A stretch of 64,000 bases of DNA from Piscinibacter lacus (GCF_016735685.1 NZ_JAERRA010000002.1:434001-498000); one strand, 5' to 3'. Counted from the stretch's first letter, positions 41,175-49,633 are shown. A program made the numbers and translations. The notes: generated from the letters alone by a model not told the origin.

Positions 41175-42476
41175 TCAGAGGCGGAAGACCGTGCAGCCCA
41201 GGGCCGCCAGTTCGTGCCGGTCGAACAGGGACTTCACATCGGCCACGAGGGGCGCGGGGCCGCGCAGCAGGGCGCGCAGCTCGGCAGCCGGCATCTGGCG
41301 GTAGGCGGTGTGGGCGACGGCCACGACCAGGGCATCGACGGGCTGCTGGGGGCTGATGGTGCCGAGTTGCAGGCCGTATTCCTCGGCCAGATCGTGCGGA
41401 TCCGCCTCGGGATCGGCCACCACCACGGTGGTGCCGTGCTCTTGCAGCTCGCGGATCAGGTCGATGACCTTGCTGTTGCGGGTGTCGGGGCAGTTCTCCT
41501 TGAAGGTGACGCCCAGCACGCCCACGGTGCAGCGCGGCACGTCCAGGCCGGCCTTGAGCATGCGCTTGATCAGGTTGCGGGCCACGTAGCGGCCCATGTT
41601 GTCGTTGATGCGCCGGCCGGCCAGGATGACCTGGGGGATGTAGCCGGCGGCCTCGGCCTTGTGGGTCAGGTAATACGGATCGACGCCGATGCAGTGGCCG
41701 CCGACCAGGCCGGGCCGGAAGGGCAGGAAGTTCCACTTGCTGCCGGCGGCGGCCAGCACCTCGGCGGTGTCGATGCCCAGGCGGGCGAAGATGACCGACA
41801 GCTCGTTCATCAGCGCGATGTTCAGGTCGCGCTGGGTGTTCTCGATCACCTTGGCGGCCTCGGCCACCTTGATGCTGCTGGCGCGGTGCACACCGGCCTT
41901 GACCACGCTGGCATAGACGGCGGCCACCACGTCCAGCGTGGCCTCGTCGCAGGCGGAGACGATCTTGCGGATGGTCTCGAAGGTGTGCTCGCGGTCGCCG
42001 GGGTTGATGCGCTCGGGGCTGTAGCCGCAGAAGAAGTCGACGCCGTGCTTGAGGCCCGAGGCGGCTTCCAGCACGGGCACGCAGTCGTCCTCGGTGGCGC
42101 CGGGGTAGACGGTCGATTCGAAGACGACGATGTCGCCGCGCTTGAGCACCCCGCCCACGCTGCGCGAGGCGGCCAGCAGCGGGCGCAGGTCGGGCTTGTT
42201 GGCGCCGTCCACCGGGGTGGGCACGGCGACGATGAAGAAGTCGCAGGCCTTCAGGTCCGCCGGGTCGGCGGTGTAGCGGATGGCGGCGGCTTGCAGGCGC
42301 GCGGGCTCGACTTCACCGGTCACGTCCTGCCCGGCCCGGAGCTGCGCGATGCGGCGGGTGTTGATGTCGAAACCGACCACCGGGCGGTGCTGGCCGAAGG
42401 CCACCGCCACCGGCAGGCCAACGTAGCCCAGGCCGACGACGGCGAGCGTGCGGGGGTCGGATGCATGTGAAGTCAT
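41175..42476 (-). CDS. wbpA: UDP-N-acetylglucosamine 6-dehydrogenase (WbpA-like)
   Basis: A 433-residue UDP-sugar dehydrogenase. VVGLGYVGLPVAVAFG, ESTVYPGATEDDCVPVLE, YSPERINPGD, KVIENTQRDLNIALMNEL and the catalytic Cys in PGLVGGHCIGVDPYYLTHKAE fit the WbpA/TviB group rather than UDP-glucose dehydrogenase. It makes UDP-GlcNAcA, the entry to the diacetamido uronic acid pathway. It is the first gene of the minus-strand locus; its promoter should lie in the 229-bp gap before lysS. Confidence 0.92.
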   Translation of the reverse strand: MTSHASDPRTLAVVGLGYVGLPVAVAFGQHRPVVGFDINTRRIAQLRAGQDVTGEVEPARLQAAAIRYTADPADLKACDFFIVAVPTPVDGANKPDLRPLLAASRSVGGVLKRGDIVVFESTVYPGATEDDCVPVLEAASGLKHGVDFFCGYSPERINPGDREHTFETIRKIVSACDEATLDVVAAVYASVVKAGVHRASSIKVAEAAKVIENTQRDLNIALMNELSVIFARLGIDTAEVLAAAGSKWNFLPFRPGLVGGHCIGVDPYYLTHKAEAAGYIPQVILAGRRINDNMGRYVARNLIKRMLKAGLDVPRCTVGVLGVTFKENCPDTRNSKVIDLIRELQEHGTTVVVADPEADPHDLAEEYGLQLGTISPQQPVDALVVAVAHTAYRQMPAAELRALLRGPAPLVADVKSLFDRHELAALGCTVFRL

Positions 42477-42705
42477 CCAGGGATTCTAGGAAGCCGGTCT
42501 GCGGGATTCGCTCCCGCCCCGGCCCCGGGCGGACCCGGGGCCGCGGGCGCCCCCCGCGCCCGGCCGCGGCCCCGCCCGGCCCGGCCGGCCGCGCGGGGCG
42601 GGCCGCCTAAAATCGCGCGTTCTGCCGCAGCGCCGCAGCGCCGCACTGCGGCCCCGAGCCGCGCCCGTCCTGCCGACCGGCGCGCGCGCCGATCCGAAAG
42701 CCCCC
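42477..42705. other. Divergent intergenic region between wbpA and lysS
   Basis: 229 bp of extremely GC-rich sequence. A TAAAAT at 42608-42613 is a possible -10 for lysS. No coding potential or clear operator is seen. Confidence 0.45.
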
Positions 42706-44244
42706 ATGAGCGAACCCCAATCCGCCCCCGCCCCCGCCGCCGTCGACGAGAACCAGCTCATCGCCGAGCGCCGCGAGAAACTGGCGGCGCTGCGCAGCCA
42801 GGGCATCGCCTTTCCCAATGACTTCAAGCCCAGCCATGCCGCGGGCGAGCTGCACACCCGCCTGGCCGAGGTGAGCGGCGAGACGCTGGACGCCGCGCCC
42901 GAGACGGTGGCGATCGCCGGCCGGATGATGCTCAAGCGGGTGATGGGCAAGGCCTGCTTCGCGACGCTGCAAGACGGCTCGGCCGGCCCGACGGCCGGGC
43001 GGCTCCAGATCTATGTGACGCAGGACGCGGTGGGCGCCGAGACCCTGGCCGCCTTCAAGCACTGGGACCTGGGTGACATCCTGGCTTGCGAGGGCACGCT
43101 GTTCCGCACCAAGACCGGCGAGCTGACGGTGAAGGCCACGTCGGTGCGCCTGCTGGTCAAGAGCCTGCGGCCGCTGCCGGACAAGTTCCACGGCATGACC
43201 GACCAGGAGCAGAAGTACCGCCAGCGCTATGTGGACCTGATCACCGATGCCGAGGCGCGGGCGCGCTTCACCGCGCGCAGCAAGGCCGTGTCGGCGATCC
43301 GCAGCTTCATGGTGGACCATGCCTTCCTGGAGGTGGAGACGCCGATGCTGCACCCCATCCCCGGCGGCGCGAATGCCAAGCCCTTCGTCACCCACCACAA
43401 CGCGCTGGACCAGCAGATGTACCTGCGCATTGCGCCGGAGCTGTACCTGAAGCGCCTGATCGTCGGCGGCTTCGAGCGGGTGTTCGAGATCAACCGCAAC
43501 TTCCGCAACGAGGGGATCAGCGTCCGCCACAACCCCGAGTTCACGATGATGGAGTTCTATGCGGCCTACTGGAACCACCAGGACCTGATGGACTTCACCG
43601 AGCAGGTGCTGCGCCACGCCGCGCGCAGCGCCGTGGGCACCGAGGTGCTGAGCTATGCCGGCCGCGCGGTGGACCTGTCGCAGCCCTTCGCGCGGCTGAC
43701 GATCCGCGAGGCCATCCTGGCCCACACCGAGGCCGGCGAGCGGGTGGACGATGCCGGCTGGCTGCGCGGCGAGCTGCTGCGCCTGGGCCTGAGCGAAGCC
43801 AAGCACCGCCTCTCGGCCAAGAGCCTGGCCGCGCTGCAAGTGGCCTACTTTGAAGAGGCGGTGGAGGACAAGCTCTGGCAGCCGACCTTCATCATGGAGC
43901 ACCCGACCGAGATCTCGCCCCTGGCCCGCGCCAGCGACACGCGGCCCGAGGTGACCGAGCGCTTCGAGCTCTACATCACCGGCCGCGAGATGGCCAATGG
44001 CTTCTCCGAGCTGAACGACCCCGAGGAGCAGGCCGCGCGCTTCCAGGGCCAGGTCGAGGCCAAGGATTCGGGCGACGACGAGGCCATGTTCTTCGACGCC
44101 GACTATGTGCGCGCGCTGGAGCACGGCATGCCGCCCACCGGCGGCTGCGGCATCGGCATCGACCGGGTGATGATGCTGCTCACCGATTCGCCAAGCATCC
44201 GCGACGTGCTGCTCTTCCCGGCCCTGCGCCGGGAGCAGGCCTGA
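42706..44244 (+). CDS. lysS: Lysyl-tRNA synthetase (class II)
   Basis: A 512-residue class II aminoacyl-tRNA synthetase. An OB-fold anticodon-binding domain (about residues 60-170) is followed by the catalytic domain. Motif 2 is [20 protein letters not shown] near 265, and motif 3 is [27 protein letters not shown] at the end. Length and order match bacterial LysS. Confidence 0.97.
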   Translation: MSEPQSAPAPAAVDENQLIAERREKLAALRSQGIAFPNDFKPSHAAGELHTRLAEVSGETLDAAPETVAIAGRMMLKRVMGKACFATLQDGSAGPTAGRLQIYVTQDAVGAETLAAFKHWDLGDILACEGTLFRTKTGELTVKATSVRLLVKSLRPLPDKFHGMTDQEQKYRQRYVDLITDAEARARFTARSKAVSAIRSFMVDHAFLEVETPMLHPIPGGANAKPFVTHHNALDQQMYLRIAPELYLKRLIVGGFERVFEINRNFRNEGISVRHNPEFTMMEFYAAYWNHQDLMDFTEQVLRHAARSAVGTEVLSYAGRAVDLSQPFARLTIREAILAHTEAGERVDDAGWLRGELLRLGLSEAKHRLSAKSLAALQVAYFEEAVEDKLWQPTFIMEHPTEISPLARASDTRPEVTERFELYITGREMANGFSELNDPEEQAARFQGQVEAKDSGDDEAMFFDADYVRALEHGMPPTGGCGIGIDRVMMLLTDSPSIRDVLLFPALRREQA

Positions 44245-44266
44245 GCCCGGCCGCCGCCGCCGCGAC

Positions 44267-44854
44267 GTGAGCGCCGAGCCGCCGGCCGCCGACCCCCAGC
44301 CGCCCCGGCTGGCGGAGCTGCCGGCCATCGAGGCGGCGATCTGGCAGCAGCTCGCCCGCGCCTGCCACGACCGCCACCATGCCTGGCGCACGCCGGTGCT
44401 GGCCACCGTCGATGCCCAGGGCCTGCCCGAGGCGCGCACCCTGGTGCTGCGCGAGGTGGAGGCGGCCACCCGGCGCCTGTGGGTCTACAGCGATGCCCGC
44501 GCGGCCAAGATCGCGCACCTGGCGCGCCAGCCGCGGGCCACCCTGCTGGCCTGGTCGCCGCGCCTGCACTGGCAAGTGCGGCTGAAGCTGCGGGTGACGC
44601 TGCACACCCGCGGCCTGGCGCTGGCGTCGCGCTGGGCGCGGGTCAAGCTTTCGCCCAGCGCGAGCGACTACCTGTCGGCACGCGCGCCGGGCGAGCCGCT
44701 GGACGGGACCGCGCCCGCCCTGCTGGCCGAGGACCGCGCGCAGTTCGCCGCGCTGGAGGCCGAGGTGCTTGAAATCGACTGGCTGGAGCTGCATCGCGAC
44801 GGTCATCGCCGCGCCCGCTTCGACGGGCACGATGCCTGCTGGCTGCAAGCCTGA
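44267..44854 (+). CDS. Pyridoxamine-phosphate-oxidase-like FMN-binding split-barrel protein
   Basis: A 195-residue protein with the FMN split-barrel pattern of the PNPOx-like superfamily: PVLATVDAQGLPEARTLVLRE, LWVYSDARAAKIAHL and ATLLAWSPRLHWQVRL. It lacks the C-terminal dimerisation part of true PdxH, so it is probably a general flavin- or heme-binding member of unknown substrate. GTG start 22 bp after lysS. Confidence 0.75.
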   Translation: MSAEPPAADPQPPRLAELPAIEAAIWQQLARACHDRHHAWRTPVLATVDAQGLPEARTLVLREVEAATRRLWVYSDARAAKIAHLARQPRATLLAWSPRLHWQVRLKLRVTLHTRGLALASRWARVKLSPSASDYLSARAPGEPLDGTAPALLAEDRAQFAALEAEVLEIDWLELHRDGHRRARFDGHDACWLQA

Positions 44855-44908
44855 GGCTGCGCCTGCCCGCCCGGCCACCCCCCTTCCCTGTTCTCGAAGA
44901 CGGATTTC

Positions 44909-45541
44909 ATGAGCCCTGCCTCCCACCCGGCCGCCGAGCCGGTTCCGACCCTGTCCGACGACCTGCGCCGGGTGCTGGACCGTGCGGCCGGCGCGCCGAT
45001 GAGCGTCGCGCAGATCGTCGACGTGCTCAAGGACCGGGGCTTCAACATCCTGATCATCTTCATGGCCCTGCCCTTCTGCCAGCCGGTGACGCCGCCGGGC
45101 ATGTCCACGCCCTTCGGCCTGGTGATGCTGCTGCTGGGTCTGCGCATCGCGCTGCGCCAGCCGCCCTGGCTGCCAGCGCGGCTGATGAAGGTGGAGGTGG
45201 GGTTTGCCGCGCTTCAGAAGGTGATCCAGATCGGCCTGAAGATCGCTGGCTGGCTGGAGAAGCTGGTCCATCCGCGCCTGGGCGGCATGGTGCGGCCGGC
45301 GCTGATGCAGCGGGTCAATGGCCTGGCCATCGTGATCAGCGCGGCGGTGTTCATGCTGCCGCTGCCGATTCCGCTGTCCAACACCTTCCCGGCCTGGGGC
45401 ATCCTGCTGGTGGCGCTGGGCATGATCGAGGAGGACGGCGCGGCGGTGATCGCCGGCTACCTCGTCTCGCTGACGGGCATGGTCTACATCGGCGGCGTGT
45501 TCTGGCTGGGGGCCGAGGGCCTGAGCCGCCTGTTCGGCTGA
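44909..45541 (+). CDS. exoD: ExoD family membrane protein
   Basis: A 210-residue ExoD-family protein with two to four hydrophobic segments. MSVAQIVDVLKDRGFNILII, FMALPFCQPVTPPGMSTPFG and LPIPLSNTFPAWGILLVALGMIEEDG are hallmarks of the family, named after a rhizobial exopolysaccharide and alkali-tolerance gene; the molecular role is unclear. Its last roughly 30 codons and the region beyond are duplicated further downstream (46491-46592). Confidence 0.87.
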   Translation: MSPASHPAAEPVPTLSDDLRRVLDRAAGAPMSVAQIVDVLKDRGFNILIIFMALPFCQPVTPPGMSTPFGLVMLLLGLRIALRQPPWLPARLMKVEVGFAALQKVIQIGLKIAGWLEKLVHPRLGGMVRPALMQRVNGLAIVISAAVFMLPLPIPLSNTFPAWGILLVALGMIEEDGAAVIAGYLVSLTGMVYIGGVFWLGAEGLSRLFG

Positions 45542-45545
45542 AGCG

Positions 45546-45597
45546 CCGCAGTCCAGGGGGCGGCGCCGCCTTCGCGGCCCGGCCCCCGGGGCTGCGG
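45546..45597. terminator. GC-rich hairpin between exoD and the secreted-protein gene
   Basis: CCGCAG...CTGCGG arms (45546-45551, 45592-45597) are extended by GGGGGC/GCCCCC, between two convergent genes. It is probably a bidirectional terminator. It is duplicated with one substitution at 46597-46648. Confidence 0.55.
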
Positions 45598-45598
45598 A

Positions 45599-46069
45599 TC
45601 AACGCTGCACCGTTTCCGCCGGCATCGCGCTCAGCTTGAACTCGGTGGCCACGCCCTGGAAGCTCACGCTGTCGCCCAGGCTCACCCAGCCGTCCGCATG
45701 CACGGGGTTGGACTTCCAGGCGCGCAGTTCGTCGAGCACGGCCATGCGGCTCTTGCTGGCGCTGCCGGCCGGGTAGATGCCGACAAAGCGCAGGCTGTCG
45801 CCTTCTTGGCGCCAGCCGTCTTGCAGCACCGGCTTGGCGCGGGCGGCTTGCAGCTCGGTGCCGACCTGGGCGCGGGTCTTGGCAGCTTCGCCAGCCTGCG
45901 GCAGGCCGACGAAGACGAGGTGATCGCCCTGGTCGATGAAACCATCGTGGCTGACGCCGTGGATGCCGGCGGCCTGGGCGGCACCGGCCAGGGCGAGCAG
46001 GCCGAGGCTGGCGACGAGGCCCTTGAGGGTGGTGCGGGCAGTGCGGGGGGTGGCGGTGCGGGGGGTCAT
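45599..46069 (-). CDS. Secreted repeat protein, copy 1 (DUF4148-like)
   Basis: A 156-residue protein with a signal peptide (residues 1-37, cleavage after AAQAA). The mature part consists of two and a half imperfect repeats of about 43 residues. Each opens with DGF/DGW followed by a short Gly-Asp stretch (GDHLVFVG, GDSLRFVG, GDSVSFQG) and a helix of RAQVGTELQAAR type. This resembles small DUF4148-type periplasmic proteins of Burkholderiales; the function is unknown. AGGAG precedes the ATG at 46069. A Cus/Cop-type box lies about 100 bp upstream, suggesting metal control. Confidence 0.8.
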   Translation of the reverse strand: MTPRTATPRTARTTLKGLVASLGLLALAGAAQAAGIHGVSHDGFIDQGDHLVFVGLPQAGEAAKTRAQVGTELQAARAKPVLQDGWRQEGDSLRFVGIYPAGSASKSRMAVLDELRAWKSNPVHADGWVSLGDSVSFQGVATEFKLSAMPAETVQR

Positions 46070-46085
46070 GACAAGCTCCTGTTTC

Positions 46086-46095
46086 GGGGGGGGGG
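46086..46095. repeat. Homopolymer G10 (C10 on the coding strand) in the 5' leader of copy 1
   Basis: A run of ten G lies between promoter and ribosome site of the copy 1 gene, 16 bp before the ATG. The equivalent run in copy 2 (47146-47153) has eight. Such tracts are prone to slippage. Confidence 0.9.
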
Positions 46096-46169
46096 TTCTG
46101 CACCGACTCCGTGTCGAGTGCATGGAACGTACTGTGACGATCGGACCCCGTCAGGAATCGGGCGCCCAG

Positions 46170-46185
46170 ATGACCAAGTTGTCAT
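46170..46185. promoter_or_regulatory. Cus/Cop-type response-regulator box, copy 1
   Basis: ATGACCAAGTTGTCAT fits the palindrome known for CusR/CopR regulators (ATGACAA-N2-TTGTCAT) at all but one defined base. It lies about 100 bp upstream of the copy 1 secreted-protein ATG, on the side of its presumed promoter. It is identical to the box at 47228-47243. Confidence 0.7.
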
Positions 46186-46190
46186 CCACG

Positions 46191-46490
46191 ATCTGCGTTG
46201 CGCGCTGCCAGGGGATGGGGCGATCCGAGCGCTCGGGCCGCTCGGGCTGCAAGGCCCCGCTCAAGCTGCCCGGACCCCGCACAGCGCTGCGCCCGCCGCG
46301 CTGGATGCCGGCGCGGCAGACGAGGCAACAGGGGTCAGGGGATGGAGCCGCGCTTCGGAAGGCCCTTCCGATCGGCCGCATGACCATCGTCTGGACACCG
46401 AAACGGGCGCGCCCGCATCGGGGCGGGTGGCGGTGGCGGGGGGCTGCGGCGCCATGGCGGCACCGTCGTGGCCGGGCGGTCGTGATCCGC
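46191..46490. other. Spacer between duplication units
   Basis: About 300 bp of GC-rich DNA without a convincing gene on either strand. It lies between copy 1 and the eroded exoD tail of copy 2. Confidence 0.6.
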
Positions 46491-46592
46491 GCGGCGGGGA
46501 TCGCGGGCTGCGCCGTCTTGCTGACGGGCAGGGTCTGCATCGGCGGCGTGTTCTGGCTGGGGGCCGAGGGCCTGAGCCGCCTGTTCGGATGA
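46491..46592 (+). pseudogene. Eroded 3' end of exoD in duplication copy 2
   Basis: The frame reads GIAG, LLTG, IGGVFWLGAEGLSRLFG and stop, matching the last 33 codons of exoD. Identity is strong over the final 20 codons and decays upstream. No start or upstream coding sequence exists, so it is a leftover of the duplication. Confidence 0.85.
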
Positions 46593-46596
46593 AGCG

Positions 46597-46648
46597 CCGC
46601 AGTCCGGGGGGCGGCGCCGCCTTCGCGGCCCGGCCCCCGGGGCTGCGG
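46597..46648. terminator. Duplicate GC-rich hairpin
   Basis: Counterpart of the stem at 45546-45597 with one substitution in the stem. It lies after the copy 2 secreted-protein gene. Confidence 0.5.
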
Positions 46649-46649
46649 A

Positions 46650-47129
46650 TCAACGCTGCACCGTTTCCGCCGGCATCGCGCTCAGCTTGAACTCGGTGGC
46701 CACGCCCTGGAAGCTCACGCTGTCGCCCAGGCTCACCCAGCCGTCCGCATGCACGGGGTTGGACTTCCAGGCGCGCAGTTCGTCGAGCACGGCCATGCGG
46801 CTCTTGCTGGCGCTGCCGGCCGGGTAGATGCCGACGAAGCGCAGGCTGTCGCCTTCCTGGCGCCAGCCGTCTTGCAGCACCGGCTTGGCGCGGGCGGCTT
46901 GCAGCTCGGTGCCGACCTGGGCGCGGGTCTTAGCGGCTTCGCCAGCCTGCGGCAGGCCGACGAAGACGAGGTGATCGCCCTGGTCGATGAAACCGTCGTG
47001 GCTGACGCCGTGGATGCCGGCGGCCTGGGCGACACCGGCCAGGGCGAGCAGGCCGAGGCTGGCGACGAGGCCCTTGAGGGTGGCACGGGCGGTGCGGGCG
47101 GTACGGGGGGTGGCGGTGCGGGGGGTCAT
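46650..47129 (-). CDS. Secreted repeat protein, copy 2 (DUF4148-like)
   Basis: A 159-residue near-identical paralogue of the protein at 45599-46069. It differs by a three-residue insertion in the Thr/Arg-rich N-region and an Ala-to-Val change at the end of the signal-peptide core (LAGVAQAA). The mature part is identical, so there is strong constraint or recent duplication. It is divergent from the response-regulator gene with a 138-bp shared promoter region carrying a Cus-type box. Confidence 0.8.
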   Translation of the reverse strand: MTPRTATPRTARTARATLKGLVASLGLLALAGVAQAAGIHGVSHDGFIDQGDHLVFVGLPQAGEAAKTRAQVGTELQAARAKPVLQDGWRQEGDSLRFVGIYPAGSASKSRMAVLDELRAWKSNPVHADGWVSLGDSVSFQGVATEFKLSAMPAETVQR

Positions 47130-47145
47130 GACAAGCTCCTGTTTC

Positions 47146-47153
47146 GGGGGGGG
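47146..47153. repeat. Homopolymer G8 in the 5' leader of copy 2
   Basis: Eight G at the position where copy 1 has ten, just upstream of the AGGAG ribosome site of the copy 2 gene. Confidence 0.9.
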
Positions 47154-47227
47154 TTCTGCACCGACTCCGTGTCGAGTGCATGGAACGTACTGTGACGATC
47201 GGACCCCGTCAGGAATCGGGCGCCCAG

Positions 47228-47243
47228 ATGACCAAGTTGTCAT
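47228..47243. promoter_or_regulatory. Cus/Cop-type response-regulator box, copy 2
   Basis: The same 16-bp palindrome as at 46170-46185, 24 bp before the response-regulator ATG and about 100 bp before the divergent secreted-protein gene. It may serve autoregulation of the two-component operon as well as the divergent gene. Confidence 0.7.
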
Positions 47244-47267
47244 CCACGGCCTTGCGAGACTTGCCCC

Positions 47268-47966
47268 ATGCGCATCCTGCTGATTGAAGACGAGCCCCGA
47301 CTGGGCGACTACCTGCACAAGGGCCTGCGCGAGCAGGGCGGCATCGTCGACCGCGCACACAACGGCATCGACGGCCGCCACCTGGCGCTAGAGGGCGATT
47401 ACGACCTGATCCTGCTCGACGTGATGCTGCCCGGCCTGGACGGCTTCGGCGTGCTGGCTGCGCTGCGCGAGAAGCGCCAGACGCCGGTGCTGATGCTGAC
47501 CGCCCGCGACGCAGTGGAGGACCGCGTGCGCGGCCTGCAGGGCGGGGCGGACGACTACCTGGTCAAGCCCTTCGCCTTTTCGGAGCTGCTGGCGCGCATC
47601 CAGGCCCTGCTGCGGCGGGGTGGCAAGGGCGGCCCGGGCCGGGCGCCGACCGAGCTGCTGGCCGGCGATCTGCGGCTGGACCTGCTCAAGCGCCGGGCCG
47701 AGCGGGGCGGCCAGCGCATCGACCTGACGGCCAAGGAGTTCGCCCTGCTCTCGCTGCTGATGCGGCGTCAGGGCGAGGTGCTGTCGCGCACCCTGCTGGC
47801 CGAGCAGGTCTGGGACATGCACTTCGACAGCGACACCAACATCGTCGACGTGGCCGTGCGGCGCCTGCGCGCCAAGGTGGACGAGCCCTTCGGCGAGCCG
47901 CTGGTGCACACCGTGCGGGGCATGGGCTATGTGCTGGAGTCGCGCACCGCGGCGGATCCGCGATGA
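47268..47966 (+). CDS. OmpR-family response regulator (CusR/CopR/IrlR-like)
   Basis: A 232-residue regulator. The receiver domain has [15 protein letters not shown] at the N-terminus, the phospho-acceptor Asp in [13 protein letters not shown] (about residue 51), TARD and the switch Lys in DDYLVKPF (about 101). The winged-helix domain ends [12 protein letters not shown]. The sequence style matches heavy-metal regulators CusR/CopR, and a fitting box stands in its promoter. It overlaps the kinase gene by four bases (ATGA). Confidence 0.92.
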   Translation: MRILLIEDEPRLGDYLHKGLREQGGIVDRAHNGIDGRHLALEGDYDLILLDVMLPGLDGFGVLAALREKRQTPVLMLTARDAVEDRVRGLQGGADDYLVKPFAFSELLARIQALLRRGGKGGPGRAPTELLAGDLRLDLLKRRAERGGQRIDLTAKEFALLSLLMRRQGEVLSRTLLAEQVWDMHFDSDTNIVDVAVRRLRAKVDEPFGEPLVHTVRGMGYVLESRTAADPR

Positions 47967-49438
47967 AGCGGCCCTCGATGGCGCGCCGGCTGACGCTGAC
48001 GCTGGGCCTGATCGTCAGCCTGGTGATGCTGGCCATGGGCTGGGCCTTCCAGCACACGCTGGAGACCACGCTGCACGAGCTGGACCGTGTCGAGCTGGTG
48101 AGCCGGGCCGAGCTGCTGCGGCAGAAGATCGAGCAGGCACGCGCCCGCGACCCCTACCTGACCGCCCTGGGCGGCGAGCTGGACACCTTGCTGCTCGGCC
48201 ACGGCCGCCTGCGCATGTGGCTGCTGGACGCAAGCGGCCAGCCCCTGCACGGCGGCCCGGGCAAGCCCGAGCTGGTGGAAACCGACCAGCCCGACGGCCA
48301 ATGCCAGGTGCGGCGCGACGACGGCGTGCTGATGCAGGCCCTGCGGCTGCCGCTGCCCATGCCCATGCCGCATGCCAGCGGCCTGGACCTGAGCCTGAAC
48401 CCGCGCGACGGCGTCGGCCTGGGCGTGGGCGAGATCGTGGTCGCCCTGGACGGCCGTCCGCGCGAGGCCCTGCTGGCCGGCCACCTGCGGCAGTTGCTAG
48501 GCCTGGGCCTGGCCGGGCTGCTGGCCACCGTGCTGCTGGGCGGGCTGGCCTCTTGGCGCGGCCTGCGGCCGCTGCGTCGCCTGGCGCGTGCCAGCGCCGC
48601 GCTGGCGCCCACCGCCCAGGGCCAGCGCCTGCCCGAGCGGCATGGCGACCCCGGCCTCGATGCCCTCGCCCAGGCCTTCAACGGCGTGCTGGAGCGCCGC
48701 GAGGCGGCCTACCGTCAGCTCGAAACCTTCAATGCCGACGTGGCCCATGAGCTGCGCACGCCCCTGGCCACCCTGATCAACGGCGGCCAGGTGATGCTGG
48801 CCGGCACCCGCTCGACCGAGGAGCTGCGCGAGGCCCTGGGCACCCAGCTCGAAGTGCTGGAGGAGCTGGGCGGCCTGGTCAAGGACATGCTCTTCCTGGC
48901 CCGCGCCGACCGCGGCGACCGGGTGCAGGCCGCGCAGGCTCAGCCCCTGAGCCTGGAGCGCGAGCTGAGCCACTGCACCGACTTCGTCGAGGCCCTGGCC
49001 GACGCCGCCCGGGTGAGGCTGCGCATCACGGTGGACCCGGCCCTGCAAGCGGCCGGCGCCCCGCCGCTGCATGCCAATCCGGCGCTGCTGCAGCGGGCGC
49101 TGTGCAATCTGCTGAGCAATGGCATCGCGCACAGCGCGCCGGGCAGCGAGGTGCTGCTGCGGGCCCGCTGGCGAGCCGGGCCGGGGCCGCTGGGCCGCCT
49201 GCGGCTGGACGTGCTCAACCCGGGCACGCCGCCGCCCGAGGCGCTGCGGGCGCGGATGTTCCACCGCTTCGTGCGCGGGGATGCGGCCCGCTCGCAGCGC
49301 GAGGGTTATGGCCTGGGCCTGGCCATCGTGCAGGCGGTGGCGCACATGCACGGCGGGGTGGTGTTTGCCGAGGCCGAGGCTCAGGGCCTGAGCGTGGGCC
49401 TGGAATGGCCGCTCCACGATATGCAGATGGATGCATGA
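47963..49438 (+). CDS. Sensor histidine kinase (CusS/CopS-like)
   Basis: A 491-residue kinase with two membrane helices (about residues 10-30 and 175-200) enclosing a periplasmic sensor, then HAMP, the H-box [17 protein letters not shown] (His near 262), the N-box [13 protein letters not shown] and the G-box [18 protein letters not shown]. The periplasmic part includes a Pro/Met/His stretch ([10 protein letters not shown]) that could bind a metal such as copper; that is inference. The cognate regulator is encoded just upstream. Confidence 0.9.
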   Translation: MKRPSMARRLTLTLGLIVSLVMLAMGWAFQHTLETTLHELDRVELVSRAELLRQKIEQARARDPYLTALGGELDTLLLGHGRLRMWLLDASGQPLHGGPGKPELVETDQPDGQCQVRRDDGVLMQALRLPLPMPMPHASGLDLSLNPRDGVGLGVGEIVVALDGRPREALLAGHLRQLLGLGLAGLLATVLLGGLASWRGLRPLRRLARASAALAPTAQGQRLPERHGDPGLDALAQAFNGVLERREAAYRQLETFNADVAHELRTPLATLINGGQVMLAGTRSTEELREALGTQLEVLEELGGLVKDMLFLARADRGDRVQAAQAQPLSLERELSHCTDFVEALADAARVRLRITVDPALQAAGAPPLHANPALLQRALCNLLSNGIAHSAPGSEVLLRARWRAGPGPLGRLRLDVLNPGTPPPEALRARMFHRFVRGDAARSQREGYGLGLAIVQAVAHMHGGVVFAEAEAQGLSVGLEWPLHDMQMDA

Positions 49439-49445
49439 GTTTTCA

Positions 49446-49464
49446 GGCCCGCGTCGCGCGGGCC
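49446..49464 (+). terminator. Hairpin after the histidine kinase gene
   Basis: GGCCCGCG-TCG-CGCGGGCC, a perfect 8-bp stem with a 3-nt loop, starts 8 bp after the kinase stop. No U-tract is present. Confidence 0.5.
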
Positions 49465-49531
49465 GCTGCGCCAGTCCGAGGCAGGGGCCGGGAAAGGCCT
49501 TTGCGCGAGGCGTCCCATCCGGGAGCAAGCG

Positions 49532-49572
49532 CGGTCGGCATGCAGCCCGGGGCCGCCGGACCGTGCCGACCG
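49532..49572. promoter_or_regulatory. Dyad upstream of the sigma-54 promoter, possible enhancer site
   Basis: CGGTCGGCA (49532-49540) and its exact complement TGCCGACCG (49564-49572) are centred about 109 bp before the predicted transcription start. That is the distance usual for bacterial enhancer-binding proteins. The regulator is not encoded in the window. Confidence 0.45.
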
Positions 49573-49633
49573 AGGGCACATGAAGGGGGCATGACCCCAG
49601 GGTGAACCCGCAGGATGGTGCCTGTGTGGCGGC

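Larger units (their letters stand above)
45470..46190. repeat. Tandem duplication unit, copy 1
   Basis: About 721 bp running from the 3' end of exoD through the secreted-protein gene and its promoter with a Cus-type box. It is nearly identical to 46521-47248. Differences are a few substitutions, a 9-bp insertion in copy 2 and two fewer G in the copy 2 poly-G tract. About 330 bp of unrelated sequence separates the copies. Confidence 0.93.
46521..47248. repeat. Tandem duplication unit, copy 2
   Basis: About 728 bp, the partner of 45470-46190. It ends at the same base of the promoter region (ATCCACG), 20 bp before the response-regulator ATG. Since copy 2 abuts the regulator gene it probably keeps the original arrangement on that side. 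Confidence 0.93.

Noticed and set aside
45470..47248. CRISPR array or satellite repeat
   Set aside because: There are only two units of about 720 bp, carrying genes, with no short regular repeats and spacers.
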